Below, one piece after another: positions 53,349-61,594 of a DNA stretch of 64,000 nt. The position numbers and the translations under genes are program-made. Every line of letters starts with the position of its first letter. The stretch's first letter is position 1. Below the pieces are notes generated by a model, which was not told the origin of the DNA, made no database searches, and was given only the letters and a program-made list of their open reading frames with translations. The stretch is from SR-FBR-E99 sp963732365 (lineage in GTDB: Bacteria > Bacteroidota > Bacteroidia > Bacteroidales > VadinHA17): positions 1,674,001-1,738,000 of the forward strand of contig CAVSZC010000005.1 of the NCBI GenBank assembly GCA_963732365.1. The letters are read 5' to 3'.

Positions 53349-54484
53349 TTCAATTGCTTCATTATGTTAAATCCATCTCCACCAATATTTCCAACTCCTA
53401 CGACTAATGATCTGTTAGCCATAGTATTTATAAGGTTTGTACTAATATTCCTCAGATGTTCTCCTTTCCATGATTCAATTTTCGACTTTTCAACTCCTGA
53501 TTTTATTAATACAGATCTTGCCTTGAAAGTATGGTTGCCGGTCAATATTATTCTTTGATATGAATCATGATTTTGGGCTATCCATTCAGCAAACAGCTGA
53601 CTCCGCAATGGCCTGTCTGCCCTGGTGTTAAGTATTAGAGTGATTTTACCATCAAAATCAATGACATTCATCCAATGTTTAATGAAAGAGGCAGTTGAAT
53701 CAATATCATTTACGGAAAATGCGTTTAGAAGATGAAATGTTTTTCCTGTGTCAGTGACAGTGATGAGCGGCGATTCAGAGTTTAAGATACAGTTCAATAT
53801 TCCTGATTCACAATGGCTTCGTTTCACTCCGGCCTCTTCGCATACGGTGAGTGCTAATGCAACATTTTCAGGGAATATGCCGAATGGTAACCTGGTTTTT
53901 AATTCATGATCGAGCTCCTTAGTCACGACCACGGTGCTCTTCTTTTCTGCTGCTTTCTTCTTTATTTTGTCCAGGAAGCATGTCTCTTGGGTCACAACCT
54001 TACAGTTTTCGGGAATAGCATTACATATTGCTTCAGCCTGTGATTCGAGTGTTATACCCATCTCTTCACGGTGATCATCCCTGATATTTGTAATAACGTA
54101 GATATGAGGCTGGAAAACTAAAGCCTCCAGTTTCTGAAGCTCCGGTGCAATCGACATGCATTCCAGAATCAGATTTTTCACTTTCTTTTTTCGGGCAAGC
54201 CTGATAATATTTACCTGTTCCTGAACCCGGGCAACACCATGCCGTTCTATTACAGTTTTTTTCCCACCGTATATAATGGTAGGAATAATTCCAGTAACTT
54301 TTCCCATTACATCAGCCTGTGAGCAGGATAATCCAGCTGCCACGTATTCAGTAACGGATGATTTTCCTCGGGTTCCGTTAACGAGGACTCTCAGGGATAG
54401 ATAGCGGACGCTGCGTCGAACCATCCATCTTTCAATGATTAACAAGCTGATTATGATAACAAGTATCGTAGTTACTGTCACCAT
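53345..54484 (-). CDS. pgsB: Poly-gamma-glutamate synthase ligase PgsB/CapB
   Basis: 379 aa. Residues 4-17 form an N-terminal membrane helix, then LVNGTRGKSSVTEYVAAGL holds the Mur-ligase-like ATP P-loop (GTRGKS at 37-42). ECMSIAPELQKLE, TNIRDDHREEMG and LILNTRADRPLRS follow the PgsB/CapB order. The enzyme joins glutamates through gamma-amide bonds with ATP in the cytoplasm. It starts 50 bp after the GGT stop. No PgsA/CapA gene is in the window. Confidence 0.88.
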   Translation of the reverse strand: MVTVTTILVIIISLLIIERWMVRRSVRYLSLRVLVNGTRGKSSVTEYVAAGLSCSQADVMGKVTGIIPTIIYGGKKTVIERHGVARVQEQVNIIRLARKKKVKNLILECMSIAPELQKLEALVFQPHIYVITNIRDDHREEMGITLESQAEAICNAIPENCKVVTQETCFLDKIKKKAAEKKSTVVVTKELDHELKTRLPFGIFPENVALALTVCEEAGVKRSHCESGILNCILNSESPLITVTDTGKTFHLLNAFSVNDIDSTASFIKHWMNVIDFDGKITLILNTRADRPLRSQLFAEWIAQNHDSYQRIILTGNHTFKARSVLIKSGVEKSKIESWKGEHLRNISTNLINTMANRSLVVGVGNIGGDGFNIMKQLK

Positions 54485-54533
54485 ATCCTGAAACTGATAA
54501 TCGTCCTTTTAAGGAGCAAGCGCTGTATCATTG

Positions 54534-56234
54534 CTAATAGCCTAATGCAATTCCACCTCTTCTTTTGTCTGCTGATCCGGAATATTCGCCGGTAACAGGA
54601 TCAACAAAAATCATTTGAGCACCTCCGAAAAAGAGGTCTATCCCTTCATAGACTTTTAAGGTGTGTCCCATTTTCTCCAGTTCAATGCGCACTTCCGGTT
54701 TTATGCCTGACTCAACATGTAAAAAATCTTCAAATTTCTGACAATAGAACCGGGGAGCAAGGTTTGCTTCATTCACATCCATTCCAAAATCTATGACATT
54801 AACGACCAGCTCGATCAAAGTTGTGATAATGCGTCCTGCACCCGGGCTGCCAAGAATAAGATATGGATTTCCATTTTTAAGTATAATTGTTGGTGTGATT
54901 GAACTTCTGCAACGTTTACTGTTCTGTATGTAATTGACATTCTCAACATTGTATGAGAAATTTGTCATTGCATTATTAAACAGCACTCCGGACACAGTCT
55001 GTCCGGAGCCAAAAAACAAACCCAGGGTCTGTGTCAATGAAACGGCATTTCCATCCTTGTCTATAACAGACAAGTGAGTTGTATGACCTCCAGCAGGTTC
55101 CATTTCCGGGACCAGCTCCTTAACGGTTACATGGCTGAATTCTTCAGGATTTCCATATTTTGCTGCCCTGTAGGTTGGCGGGTCAAGTTTTTCCTGGTTT
55201 ATGCTGTTAAACCTCGCCCTGGCATACTCTTTCGAAGCCAGTCCGTCTAGCGGGACAGTGACAAAATCGGGATCGCCGACATACTGGTACCTGTCAGCGT
55301 AGACTAACTTCTCCACCTCCGCTATAATATGTAAAGTCCTGGCTGATTCACTGAAATGTCCACTGGCATTCAGGTCATAATTTTCAAGCATATTTAGCCC
55401 CTGTATCAGGCTGACCCCTGACTGTGGAAGATTAGCTGTCAGGATGTTATAACCCCTATAACTGCCTTCAACGGGGACTGTAAGTTCTGCCTGATAAGAT
55501 GAGAAGTCTTTTTCAGATAAAACTCCTCCGCGCTTCCTGATGCCACTGACAAAAGCAGCAGCGAGTTCACCTTCGTAAAACCCATCTCTCCCGTTTTCGG
55601 CAATGGTTTTCAGTACTGATGCAAGATCTTTCTGCACAAGTATTTCTCCCTCCATTCTTGGAAATCCGTCATCAAGAAATATGGATGAAGTAACCGAATC
55701 GCTCATTATGTTATCGATATTATCAAGAATTAGTTTGGCGAGCGTCTCATCAATTGCAAAACCATTCTCAGCATGCTTTATGGCGGGTTCAAGTATTTTC
55801 TTCAAGGGGAGGCTGCCGAATTTCTCATGTGCCAGAAGTAATCCTGCAACAGTTCCGGGGACTTCAATAGCTTTGGCAGTATAATTATCTGCCCCGTATT
55901 TAAACCCAGCATCAGATGCATTCTCCGAACTTCTTCCGTAATAATTGATGAAGTAAGATTTAAGCTCTTTCTTCATATATATTACCATTCCACCGCCCCC
56001 GCCGATCCCGGAACCATCGGGTTCAACCACACCAATGGTAAAAGCAGCAGCTACAGCAGCATCAACCGCATTGCCTCCACTCTTCAGCATATCCATGGCT
56101 GCCGCAGAGGCGAGGGGATGGGCAGTAGCGATCATCCCATTTCTTCCGGTTGCAGGGCCCATAACCTGACCCTGGGCAGCCAGGTGTATAACCAGGGTCA
56201 GTAAAAAGAGAAGTTGTAAAGATCTTGTTCTCAT
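54534..56234 (-). CDS. ggt: Gamma-glutamyltransferase, secreted
   Basis: 566 aa with a signal peptide (ending LAAQG). The large-subunit end and autocleavage site is HTTHLSVIDKDGNAVSLTQ, with Thr385 as the N-terminal nucleophile. PDGSGIGGGGGMVIYM and the C-terminal GSPGAGRIITT complete the family pattern. The Arg of the usual DxRE.AP substrate motif appears in YYGRSSENASD. In Bacillus, GGT and CapD trim or transfer gamma-glutamyl polymers. Here it would release or transfer gamma-glutamyl units in the periplasm (inference). Confidence 0.92.
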   Translation of the reverse strand: MRTRSLQLLFLLTLVIHLAAQGQVMGPATGRNGMIATAHPLASAAAMDMLKSGGNAVDAAVAAAFTIGVVEPDGSGIGGGGGMVIYMKKELKSYFINYYGRSSENASDAGFKYGADNYTAKAIEVPGTVAGLLLAHEKFGSLPLKKILEPAIKHAENGFAIDETLAKLILDNIDNIMSDSVTSSIFLDDGFPRMEGEILVQKDLASVLKTIAENGRDGFYEGELAAAFVSGIRKRGGVLSEKDFSSYQAELTVPVEGSYRGYNILTANLPQSGVSLIQGLNMLENYDLNASGHFSESARTLHIIAEVEKLVYADRYQYVGDPDFVTVPLDGLASKEYARARFNSINQEKLDPPTYRAAKYGNPEEFSHVTVKELVPEMEPAGGHTTHLSVIDKDGNAVSLTQTLGLFFGSGQTVSGVLFNNAMTNFSYNVENVNYIQNSKRCRSSITPTIILKNGNPYLILGSPGAGRIITTLIELVVNVIDFGMDVNEANLAPRFYCQKFEDFLHVESGIKPEVRIELEKMGHTLKVYEGIDLFFGGAQMIFVDPVTGEYSGSADKRRGGIALGY

Positions 56235-56277
56235 GGTATTTATTTTCTATTTATTTCTTCTGTGGAGCACAACCGGG

Positions 56278-56823
56278 TTACTTAAACAGGTTCCCCAACG
56301 GTGTCTCAGCCTCTGAAATTTTATCAACAAGGGTAAGCGGTATCTTCTTCGCGTTTGCGATAGCTGTGAAAAATCCATCCTCATCACCTTGTTTAACAAC
56401 AATCATGAGTTTTGAATTATCGGCAACTATTTGATTGAATGAATCTGATTGGCCCTTTCTGCGAGCATTACCCCCAATGTGCATCATTACAATAGGTATC
56501 TTCATGTCGTTGGCTGATTTAATAAGTGCCTGAACTCTCTCAAATTCTTCCTGCTGACTTACTCCTGCAGCTCCCAGACCCTTTGAACTGAAGCCAGGTA
56601 CAATAATAAGTGTTTTAATTCCTGTCAGGTCTGATGGTTTGGCCATCAGTATTGTCGTATCGTTCAGCTTTTGTCTATCAGCCAGCATCTTAACAAGCTT
56701 AACATCAGCACTCTGCCCGGCAGATGAAATGAGGACAGGCTGTGCAAATTTTTGAGCATTAGCAATAAATGCTGAGAATATTAATGCCAGTATGATGGCG
56801 ATAGTTGAGACTCTGGTTTTCAT
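56278..56823 (-). CDS. Small secreted protein, possibly DUF6305 family
   Basis: 181 aa with a signal peptide (residues 1-23, ending IANAQ). FAQPVLISSAGQSADVKLVKML, split as FAQPVLISSAGQSAD then VKLVKML, recalls DUF6305-type secreted proteins, a recollection I could not verify. It has a Rossmann-like rhythm (IIVPGFSSKGLGAAG, IPIVMMHIGGNARR). The context suggests a periplasmic binding or accessory role for the TRAP permease or GGT (inference). No function is claimed. Confidence 0.6.
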   Translation of the reverse strand: MKTRVSTIAIILALIFSAFIANAQKFAQPVLISSAGQSADVKLVKMLADRQKLNDTTILMAKPSDLTGIKTLIIVPGFSSKGLGAAGVSQQEEFERVQALIKSANDMKIPIVMMHIGGNARRKGQSDSFNQIVADNSKLMIVVKQGDEDGFFTAIANAKKIPLTLVDKISEAETPLGNLFK

Positions 56824-56835
56824 ATCATTTGTTAT

Positions 56836-57960
56836 TTAATTATTTAAATATTTACCCACCCCTTTTTCCATCAGCATATTGTAATCGGGCAGGTTTTCAA
56901 TTACAATTGGCTTTTCCGGATAATACATATTATATGAATTTAATAACTCAATAAAACCCATTATATGCCTTCCTACACGGTGCTCCATAGGCTCTCCGGT
57001 TTCTCCCCTGTAGGCAATTCTCAGCGCCCCGGATTCTTTTGCCTGCCTGTAGTTCTCAGAATACCCTTTTAGCACCAGTTCAACATTTGTTTCACCCCTT
57101 AATCTTCCCATTGAGGGATTGCTTGTTTCCATGAGAAATGGTATTGCATCTGTATAGTCACCCCATTCCCTGTGACTTAGTCCATGAAAGTTTTTCGGAG
57201 ATGTTTCCGGAGAAAACTGCAGACCGGCCATTTCAAGACCCAGAACAGCAGCCATGGCTATATCTTCATATTTTTCATGATATACGATAACATCAACAAT
57301 AGGTACCTCCGGAGATGATTCATGCAGATCAAATGCAATATCCACCTTCTCCTTTTTTATTAACTGGATTATTGCAAAGGCAACTTTCTCATTAAGAGAT
57401 CCGTCAGCGCGCCCCGGGTATGCACGATTAAGGTTTCTTGTTTCAAATCCTGATAACTGCTGGTTTGACGGGTATTGAGCAAATACAAGAGGATCAGGCC
57501 ATTGATGGAGTGGGTTGGTTACTCTTGAACCAAGCCTGAATTTACGCACTCCCTCCGTAGTTTCTATCTCATAATGATCAGGGAATCCCTCCATTGGATC
57601 AGTACATGTGAATGCACTGTTGTTGAGACGGGGAATTATGAATATTCGGCCCTTATTTACCCTGATATTCTCCAGGATAACCACCGGAGCCAGAAAGGCA
57701 GCAGCTTCATTAGCATGTGTCCCTCCTCCCAGTAGAGCTGTGCCCCCTGGTATTCCGCTGTCAAACAGGTAAACTTCTGTGTCTCCGTGAGTGCCTTTTA
57801 TTCCTTCAAAGTAGTCACTTAGCATGCCAACCCGAGTAAGATCAGGACTTGGAAATAACTCTTCAGGGTGATGCATTTTGCCAAAGTCAATTGCAGCGAT
57901 GACTCCCGCTGCTGACATTACGGCAAGTATTATTACTGTTGAAAGATGCTTTCTGATCAT
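56836..57960 (-). CDS. Membrane-anchored AstE/ASPA-like (succinylglutamate desuccinylase) metallo-amidohydrolase
   Basis: 374 aa with one N-terminal membrane segment (6-24). The zinc site GGGTHANEAAAF (His82, Glu85) and IAFDLHES (His213), with NLNRAYPG, matches the M14-type succinylglutamate desuccinylase/aspartoacylase family. It cleaves acyl or peptide amides next to acidic amino acids. Predicted to face the periplasm, it may act on glutamyl polymers or short oligomers in this locus (inference). Confidence 0.82.
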   Translation of the reverse strand: MIRKHLSTVIILAVMSAAGVIAAIDFGKMHHPEELFPSPDLTRVGMLSDYFEGIKGTHGDTEVYLFDSGIPGGTALLGGGTHANEAAAFLAPVVILENIRVNKGRIFIIPRLNNSAFTCTDPMEGFPDHYEIETTEGVRKFRLGSRVTNPLHQWPDPLVFAQYPSNQQLSGFETRNLNRAYPGRADGSLNEKVAFAIIQLIKKEKVDIAFDLHESSPEVPIVDVIVYHEKYEDIAMAAVLGLEMAGLQFSPETSPKNFHGLSHREWGDYTDAIPFLMETSNPSMGRLRGETNVELVLKGYSENYRQAKESGALRIAYRGETGEPMEHRVGRHIMGFIELLNSYNMYYPEKPIVIENLPDYNMLMEKGVGKYLNN

Positions 57961-57966
57961 TGCATT

Positions 57967-58113
57967 TTACTTAATGTGAAAAAGCCGAAGAATGAAAACC
58001 AGTAATACCATTGCCATTGCCAGCTGGTTCCTCCATCTCTTTTCTTTCATGAACTCCAGAATGATCACAAAGGTCACGTAGGCAAGAATTATAGTGTATA
58101 CATAGTATAACAT
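57967..58113 (-). CDS. 48-aa membrane microprotein
   Basis: From the ATG at 58113 to the TAA at 57967-57969: 48 residues. It starts MLYYVYTIILAYVTFVIILE, then EFMKEKRWRNQ, then a second hydrophobic stretch (about residues 30-45, AMAMVLLVFILRLFHIK). So there are two membrane segments around a charged centre. It fits exactly between the TRAP gene (9 bp away) and the AstE-like gene (6 bp away). I found no family. B. anthracis CapE and Bacillus PgsE are similarly small PGA-locus proteins (memory), but similarity was not tested. Confidence 0.6.
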   Translation of the reverse strand: MLYYVYTIILAYVTFVIILEFMKEKRWRNQLAMAMVLLVFILRLFHIK

Positions 58114-58122
58114 GGCGTAAGA

Positions 58123-59388
58123 TCAAAGTATCAGATTAGCTAACTCCTGGGCAAAAACGAGCACGAGTATTCCTATAGTCATTGAGATGGCAATAGGTAT
58201 GAGACATGTCCTAAGAATTTTGAAGTGATTCTTTTCTTCAATAATCTGGGAAGAATAGGCACAAATCAATGCCGGTGGAGGCATCAGATCTCCTAAGGCT
58301 GCCATCAGAACCAGGGCTGCGGTTACGACCAGAGTGCTTTTACCAATAAACACATAAACAAGCGGAACGCCTATTATTGAAGCTGAGCCATAGGCAGATC
58401 CCATGAATGGCATCAGTCCGGCAGCGAAGTATCTGATACCTTCCGGCATATCGAGGGCTGTAACGGCCAGGTAACCCCTGACGCCGGTAAGTGCAAGGAT
58501 CTGTAAAAACATCCCAACGCCAACCAGTATTGCCATAACCGGCATTGCACTGCTGAGTGCCTTTCTTGATACATCAATTAGTCTTACACCTTTCTTTGTT
58601 AATAGCCCCATCAGAGTTCCGACAATAAAAATTAAAGGCACACCCAGATGAGGAACATATTCATGAAACCTAATCTCGCCTATCATATAAATAATGACAA
58701 AAGCTATGGGTATATAGAGTTTAATCCCAAATTTCTCATTCTCTGATTTATCAAGATACTCCTTCACAGTTTCGATATTATATTTCGGAAGGAATCTGAA
58801 CCTGAAGTATAATGCTGTAATTAATGCCGGGGGAAAGGAGACGAGCAGGAGAGGTATCCCAAACCCGATGTATGGCATATCAACGCCTCCTCCGATGATC
58901 ATCACCGGAATACTGATAGGAGGTGCCACTTCACCAAAAACAGCAGCCATTGCAATGAGAGCACCAGCTGCCAGCCGTGGCATACCTATATTTATAAGTA
59001 TAGGAGCCACCAGGGCACCTGTGGTCAGGATACATGTAGATGACAACCCTGTAAGCATGCCCGGAAACATAACAAACAGTGTAATGACAATGATGAGAAG
59101 CGTCGGGTACCTGTAAAAGAGACGGAGTATCCCTTTACTTATCCCGGCAAGTGCCCCGGTATCTTCCATAACCCTCATGAAGATCATGGCAGTTGATATG
59201 ATAAGGATGGCCTCCAGAAATCCAAATCCACCTTCCACGAGGTGCCTGACAGGCAGACCCTGGCCTCCAATAAGTGCACCAACAACAGCAGCCAGCATTA
59301 ATGAAACTCCTGCCGGCATTTTGATTAGAAATATACTTAATGCGAAGGTTGCAAGCATGCAAATGAAAATGATCAACTCAAAACTCAT
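58123..59388 (-). CDS. TRAP transporter large permease (DctM-like)
   Basis: 421 aa with about 11-12 membrane segments. DctM-type pieces include LIISTAMIFMRVMEDTGAL, FPGMLTGLSSTCILTTGALVAP and VFGEVAPPISIPVMII. These secondary transporters usually work with a small membrane subunit and a DctP-type binding protein; no DctP gene is present here. A dicarboxylate or glutamate substrate would suit the locus (inference). It is the first gene of the fourteen-gene leftward run. Confidence 0.85.
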   Translation of the reverse strand: MSFELIIFICMLATFALSIFLIKMPAGVSLMLAAVVGALIGGQGLPVRHLVEGGFGFLEAILIISTAMIFMRVMEDTGALAGISKGILRLFYRYPTLLIIVITLFVMFPGMLTGLSSTCILTTGALVAPILINIGMPRLAAGALIAMAAVFGEVAPPISIPVMIIGGGVDMPYIGFGIPLLLVSFPPALITALYFRFRFLPKYNIETVKEYLDKSENEKFGIKLYIPIAFVIIYMIGEIRFHEYVPHLGVPLIFIVGTLMGLLTKKGVRLIDVSRKALSSAMPVMAILVGVGMFLQILALTGVRGYLAVTALDMPEGIRYFAAGLMPFMGSAYGSASIIGVPLVYVFIGKSTLVVTAALVLMAALGDLMPPPALICAYSSQIIEEKNHFKILRTCLIPIAISMTIGILVLVFAQELANLIL

Positions 59389-59498
59389 AGATTTCCGGAT
59401 AGGTTATTTAATGAAGTCAAAAGCCATGCCATCATTATATATGCCTGAATATTAATATTTTACGAATAATAAGAGATGCAAATGCCTATTATTGGAGA

Positions 59499-59534
59499 CA
59501 AATCAGCCCATCAGTATGTGTCAAATCAGCCCAT
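59499..59534. promoter_or_regulatory. Pair of 13-bp direct repeats in the divergent spacer
   Basis: CAAATCAGCCCAT at 59499-59511 and again at 59522-59534, 23 bp apart (two helical turns), 111 bp upstream of the TRAP operon and 188 bp upstream of the divergent hydrolase. It looks like a tandem regulator site. The rest of 59389-59721 holds no gene I can support. Confidence 0.6.
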
Positions 59535-59686
59535 ATCAGTTGATGGTACATGAGATAGCGGTTTATCAGGGATCCATGTTCTTTTTGTCCAATGGGCCTC
59601 ATTTGAATTGACTGTAAAGCAGATAAAAATGGAAGTTTGATATAAAAGAGACATTGTTGTTATTAAATGTGATGTGTAAAATATAT

Positions 59687-59702
59687 TGGCCTGTTTTTTG
59701 AA
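59687..59702 (+). promoter_or_regulatory. Weak sigma-54-like promoter candidate
   Basis: TGGCCTGTTTTTTGAA against TGGCACG-N4-TTGCA: the spacing is right and -24 matches 5/7, but the -12 element has GA instead of the nearly invariant GC. It lies about 20 bp before the start of the hydrolase at 59722. Confidence 0.25.
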
Positions 59703-59721
59703 TATAGGTGCGGGTAAAACC

Positions 59722-60684
59722 ATGAAATCAGTGAAATCCAGTCATAAGAATACCATTAATTACGTGCTCCTCTTGTTTATTTCAGCGTCAGTTCTCTCTC
59801 TGGCAGCACAGGAGATACCGACTGCTTGTGCTCCTGGAGGAACAAATGATTACATAACCTATTTGCCGGGTAATATGCCGCTGGTTATTTCAATTCCACA
59901 TGGAGGGTATATGATGCCAGATGATGTGCCCGAGAGGCCATGTGTCAACTGTGCAAAAAATCAGGATATCTATACCCTCGAAATAGGATTAGGAATAAGG
60001 AATGAGATATACCAAACTACCGGTCACTACCCGTTTGTCATCATTAATAATCTGCACCGTACTAGATTGGACCCCAACCGCAACATAGCGGAGGCTGCCG
60101 CTGGCGATAAGAATGCAGAGCTGGCGTGGCATCAGTTCCAGGAATATATTGACAGCGCCGCTGCTGAAGTTCAAAATAGATACGGGAAAGGACTGTATAT
60201 TGACCTTCATGGTCACAGACACGATATTAAAAGGACAGAATTGGGATATCTGATCAGCAATGATGAGCTTCAGCTTGATGATGAACTGCTTGACTTTGAC
60301 TCATTCGTTGATTACAGTAGTATCAGAAGTCTTGTTAAAAATAATTTAAATGGAGAATCTATCTCTCAGCTTGTAAGGGGAAGAAACAGTTTTGGAGGTT
60401 TACTTGAGGAGATGGGTTACCCTGCTGTTCCAAGTCCCGGAATCCCGTTTCCGGGCCCCGGTGAGCCTTTTTTTAGCGGGGGTTATAATGTAACACGTCA
60501 TGGATCGTCTCAAGGTGGAACAATTGATGGGATACAGATTGAGCTTGATGAGTATTTGCGAAGAGATATGTCAAAGCGCGATAAGTTGGTTTCCGACCTC
60601 GCATTTATTATAATAAAATTTCTCAGAATACATTACTTTCAGGATTCTGATTTTGTCACAGCGATGGCTCCCGGTAATAAATAG
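59722..60684 (+). CDS. N-formylglutamate amidohydrolase-like hydrolase, periplasmic paralogue
   Basis: 320 aa from the ATG at 59722; an ATG at 59686 would add 12 residues before the signal peptide. Signal residues 1-30 (ending SLAAQ). IPHGG (58-62), YIDLHGHRHDIKRTELGYL, GGYNVTRHGSSQGG and IDGIQIE repeat the pattern of the paralogue at the other end. No type IX tail, so it probably stays in the periplasm. It is the only rightward gene of the island and reads toward the right repeat. Confidence 0.8.
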   Translation: MKSVKSSHKNTINYVLLLFISASVLSLAAQEIPTACAPGGTNDYITYLPGNMPLVISIPHGGYMMPDDVPERPCVNCAKNQDIYTLEIGLGIRNEIYQTTGHYPFVIINNLHRTRLDPNRNIAEAAAGDKNAELAWHQFQEYIDSAAAEVQNRYGKGLYIDLHGHRHDIKRTELGYLISNDELQLDDELLDFDSFVDYSSIRSLVKNNLNGESISQLVRGRNSFGGLLEEMGYPAVPSPGIPFPGPGEPFFSGGYNVTRHGSSQGGTIDGIQIELDEYLRRDMSKRDKLVSDLAFIIIKFLRIHYFQDSDFVTAMAPGNK

Positions 60685-60707
60685 CCGGCAGGTTGTGTTT
60701 TTACAAG

Positions 60708-60757
60708 GGGCCTGAAGTAAAAGTTTCAGGGGTGCTGCAGCACCCCTTTTTTTATAT
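60708..60757 (+). repeat. Right copy of the 50-bp direct repeat (attR-like)
   Basis: Identical to 41712-41761: HU tail codons with TAA plus terminator, but no HU coding body upstream. Flanking bases differ on both sides. Confidence 0.95.
60729..60753 (+). terminator. Intrinsic terminator (second copy of HU terminator)
   Basis: The same 18-bp palindrome and seven Ts as at 41733-41757. It now terminates the hydrolase gene at 59722-60684. Confidence 0.9.
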
Positions 60758-60766
60758 AAAAAATTG

Positions 60767-60793
60767 ATGCCGTCACCGACGGCATTTTTTTTT
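60767..60793. terminator. Second, possibly bidirectional intrinsic terminator
   Basis: Arms ATGCCGTC and GACGGCAT around ACC, then nine Ts; an A-run (60758-60763) lies on the other side. Confidence 0.85.
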
Positions 60794-60883
60794 GACAGAT
60801 CAAAATTTATTTGCAGAGTTCATTGAACATTTTTTTTAGTATATTTGTTTTCCACGCATGGTGAAGCAACCACCCGCATCGAA

Positions 60884-61594
60884 ATGAATTGTATTATTGT
60901 AGATGATGACCCTATCTGGTGCAAGACCCTCGAGCAATTCGTGAGCCGATCGTCAAGCCTGTCTCTGGCTGGGACCTATTCAGATTCAGTCTCAGCCCGT
61001 AATGTACTTATGTCACGCAGAGATATCGAGCTCATCTTTCTTGATATCGAAATGCCTGAAATGGATGGCTTTGATTTCCTTTCAAGCCTCGAAATGCCTC
61101 CTCATATAGTTTTTGTCTCGGGAAGTGAGGATCACGCTTTTGAAGCATATAACCATAACGGCATAGATTATCTTCTTAAACCCATTTCCTATGCACGGTT
61201 CTGCAGGGCGGTGGAGAAGATAATGAAATACTATTCAGGTCGCCAGATACCGGCCACCGCCGGCGATGAGGAGATATTCATAAAGAAGTCCTCCTCTCTG
61301 GTGAAACTGAAACTCAAGGAGATCCTTTACGTTGAAGCGCTTGAAAATTATGTCAGCGTCATAACGCGTGATGAGAAATACACAATCCATTTTACCATGC
61401 GCGCCATTGAACAGCAGCTGCCGTCCGGCCTTTTCTTCCGGATCCACCGCTCATACATGGTCAATAAAAGCGTTATCAGGTCAATAAGCGAAAACAGCCT
61501 GACAATTCTCGTGGGTAACACCCCAAAAACTCTGCCCGTAGGCAAGTCGTACCGCGACGGGATAATGAGCTATATCAACATAATGACACGTTAA
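60884..61594 (+). CDS. LytTR-type response regulator
   Basis: 236 aa from the ATG at 60884 (MNCIIVDDDPIW); an in-frame ATG at 60845 adds 13 residues with no homology. Receiver domain with phosphoacceptor Asp in LIFLDIEMPEMDGF, then a C-terminal LytTR DNA-binding domain (EILYVEALENYVSVITRDEK, FFRIHRSYMVN, PVGKSYRDG). The cognate kinase is not adjacent. Its stop abuts the next start with no gap. Confidence 0.9.
   Translation: MNCIIVDDDPIWCKTLEQFVSRSSSLSLAGTYSDSVSARNVLMSRRDIELIFLDIEMPEMDGFDFLSSLEMPPHIVFVSGSEDHAFEAYNHNGIDYLLKPISYARFCRAVEKIMKYYSGRQIPATAGDEEIFIKKSSSLVKLKLKEILYVEALENYVSVITRDEKYTIHFTMRAIEQQLPSGLFFRIHRSYMVNKSVIRSISENSLTILVGNTPKTLPVGKSYRDGIMSYINIMTR

Larger units (their letters stand above)
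41712..60757. mobile_element. Putative genomic island carrying a poly-gamma-glutamate-type locus, bounded by 50-bp direct repeats
   Basis: Both ends carry the same HU-tail-plus-terminator repeat. The intact HU gene is on the left only. Removing one repeat plus the interior would put the HU terminator directly before the terminator at 60767-60793 and the LytTR gene. Inside, fourteen genes run leftward and one rightward. A few lines counted by hand inside gave roughly 37-47% GC against 50-58% outside, which is only a small sample. I found no integrase, transposase or relaxase within, so the mobile nature is inferred from the repeats alone. Confidence 0.6.

Noticed and set aside
41781..60684. 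Integrase, transposase or relaxase within the island
   Set aside because: Every long frame was assigned to another family; none shows recombinase motifs.
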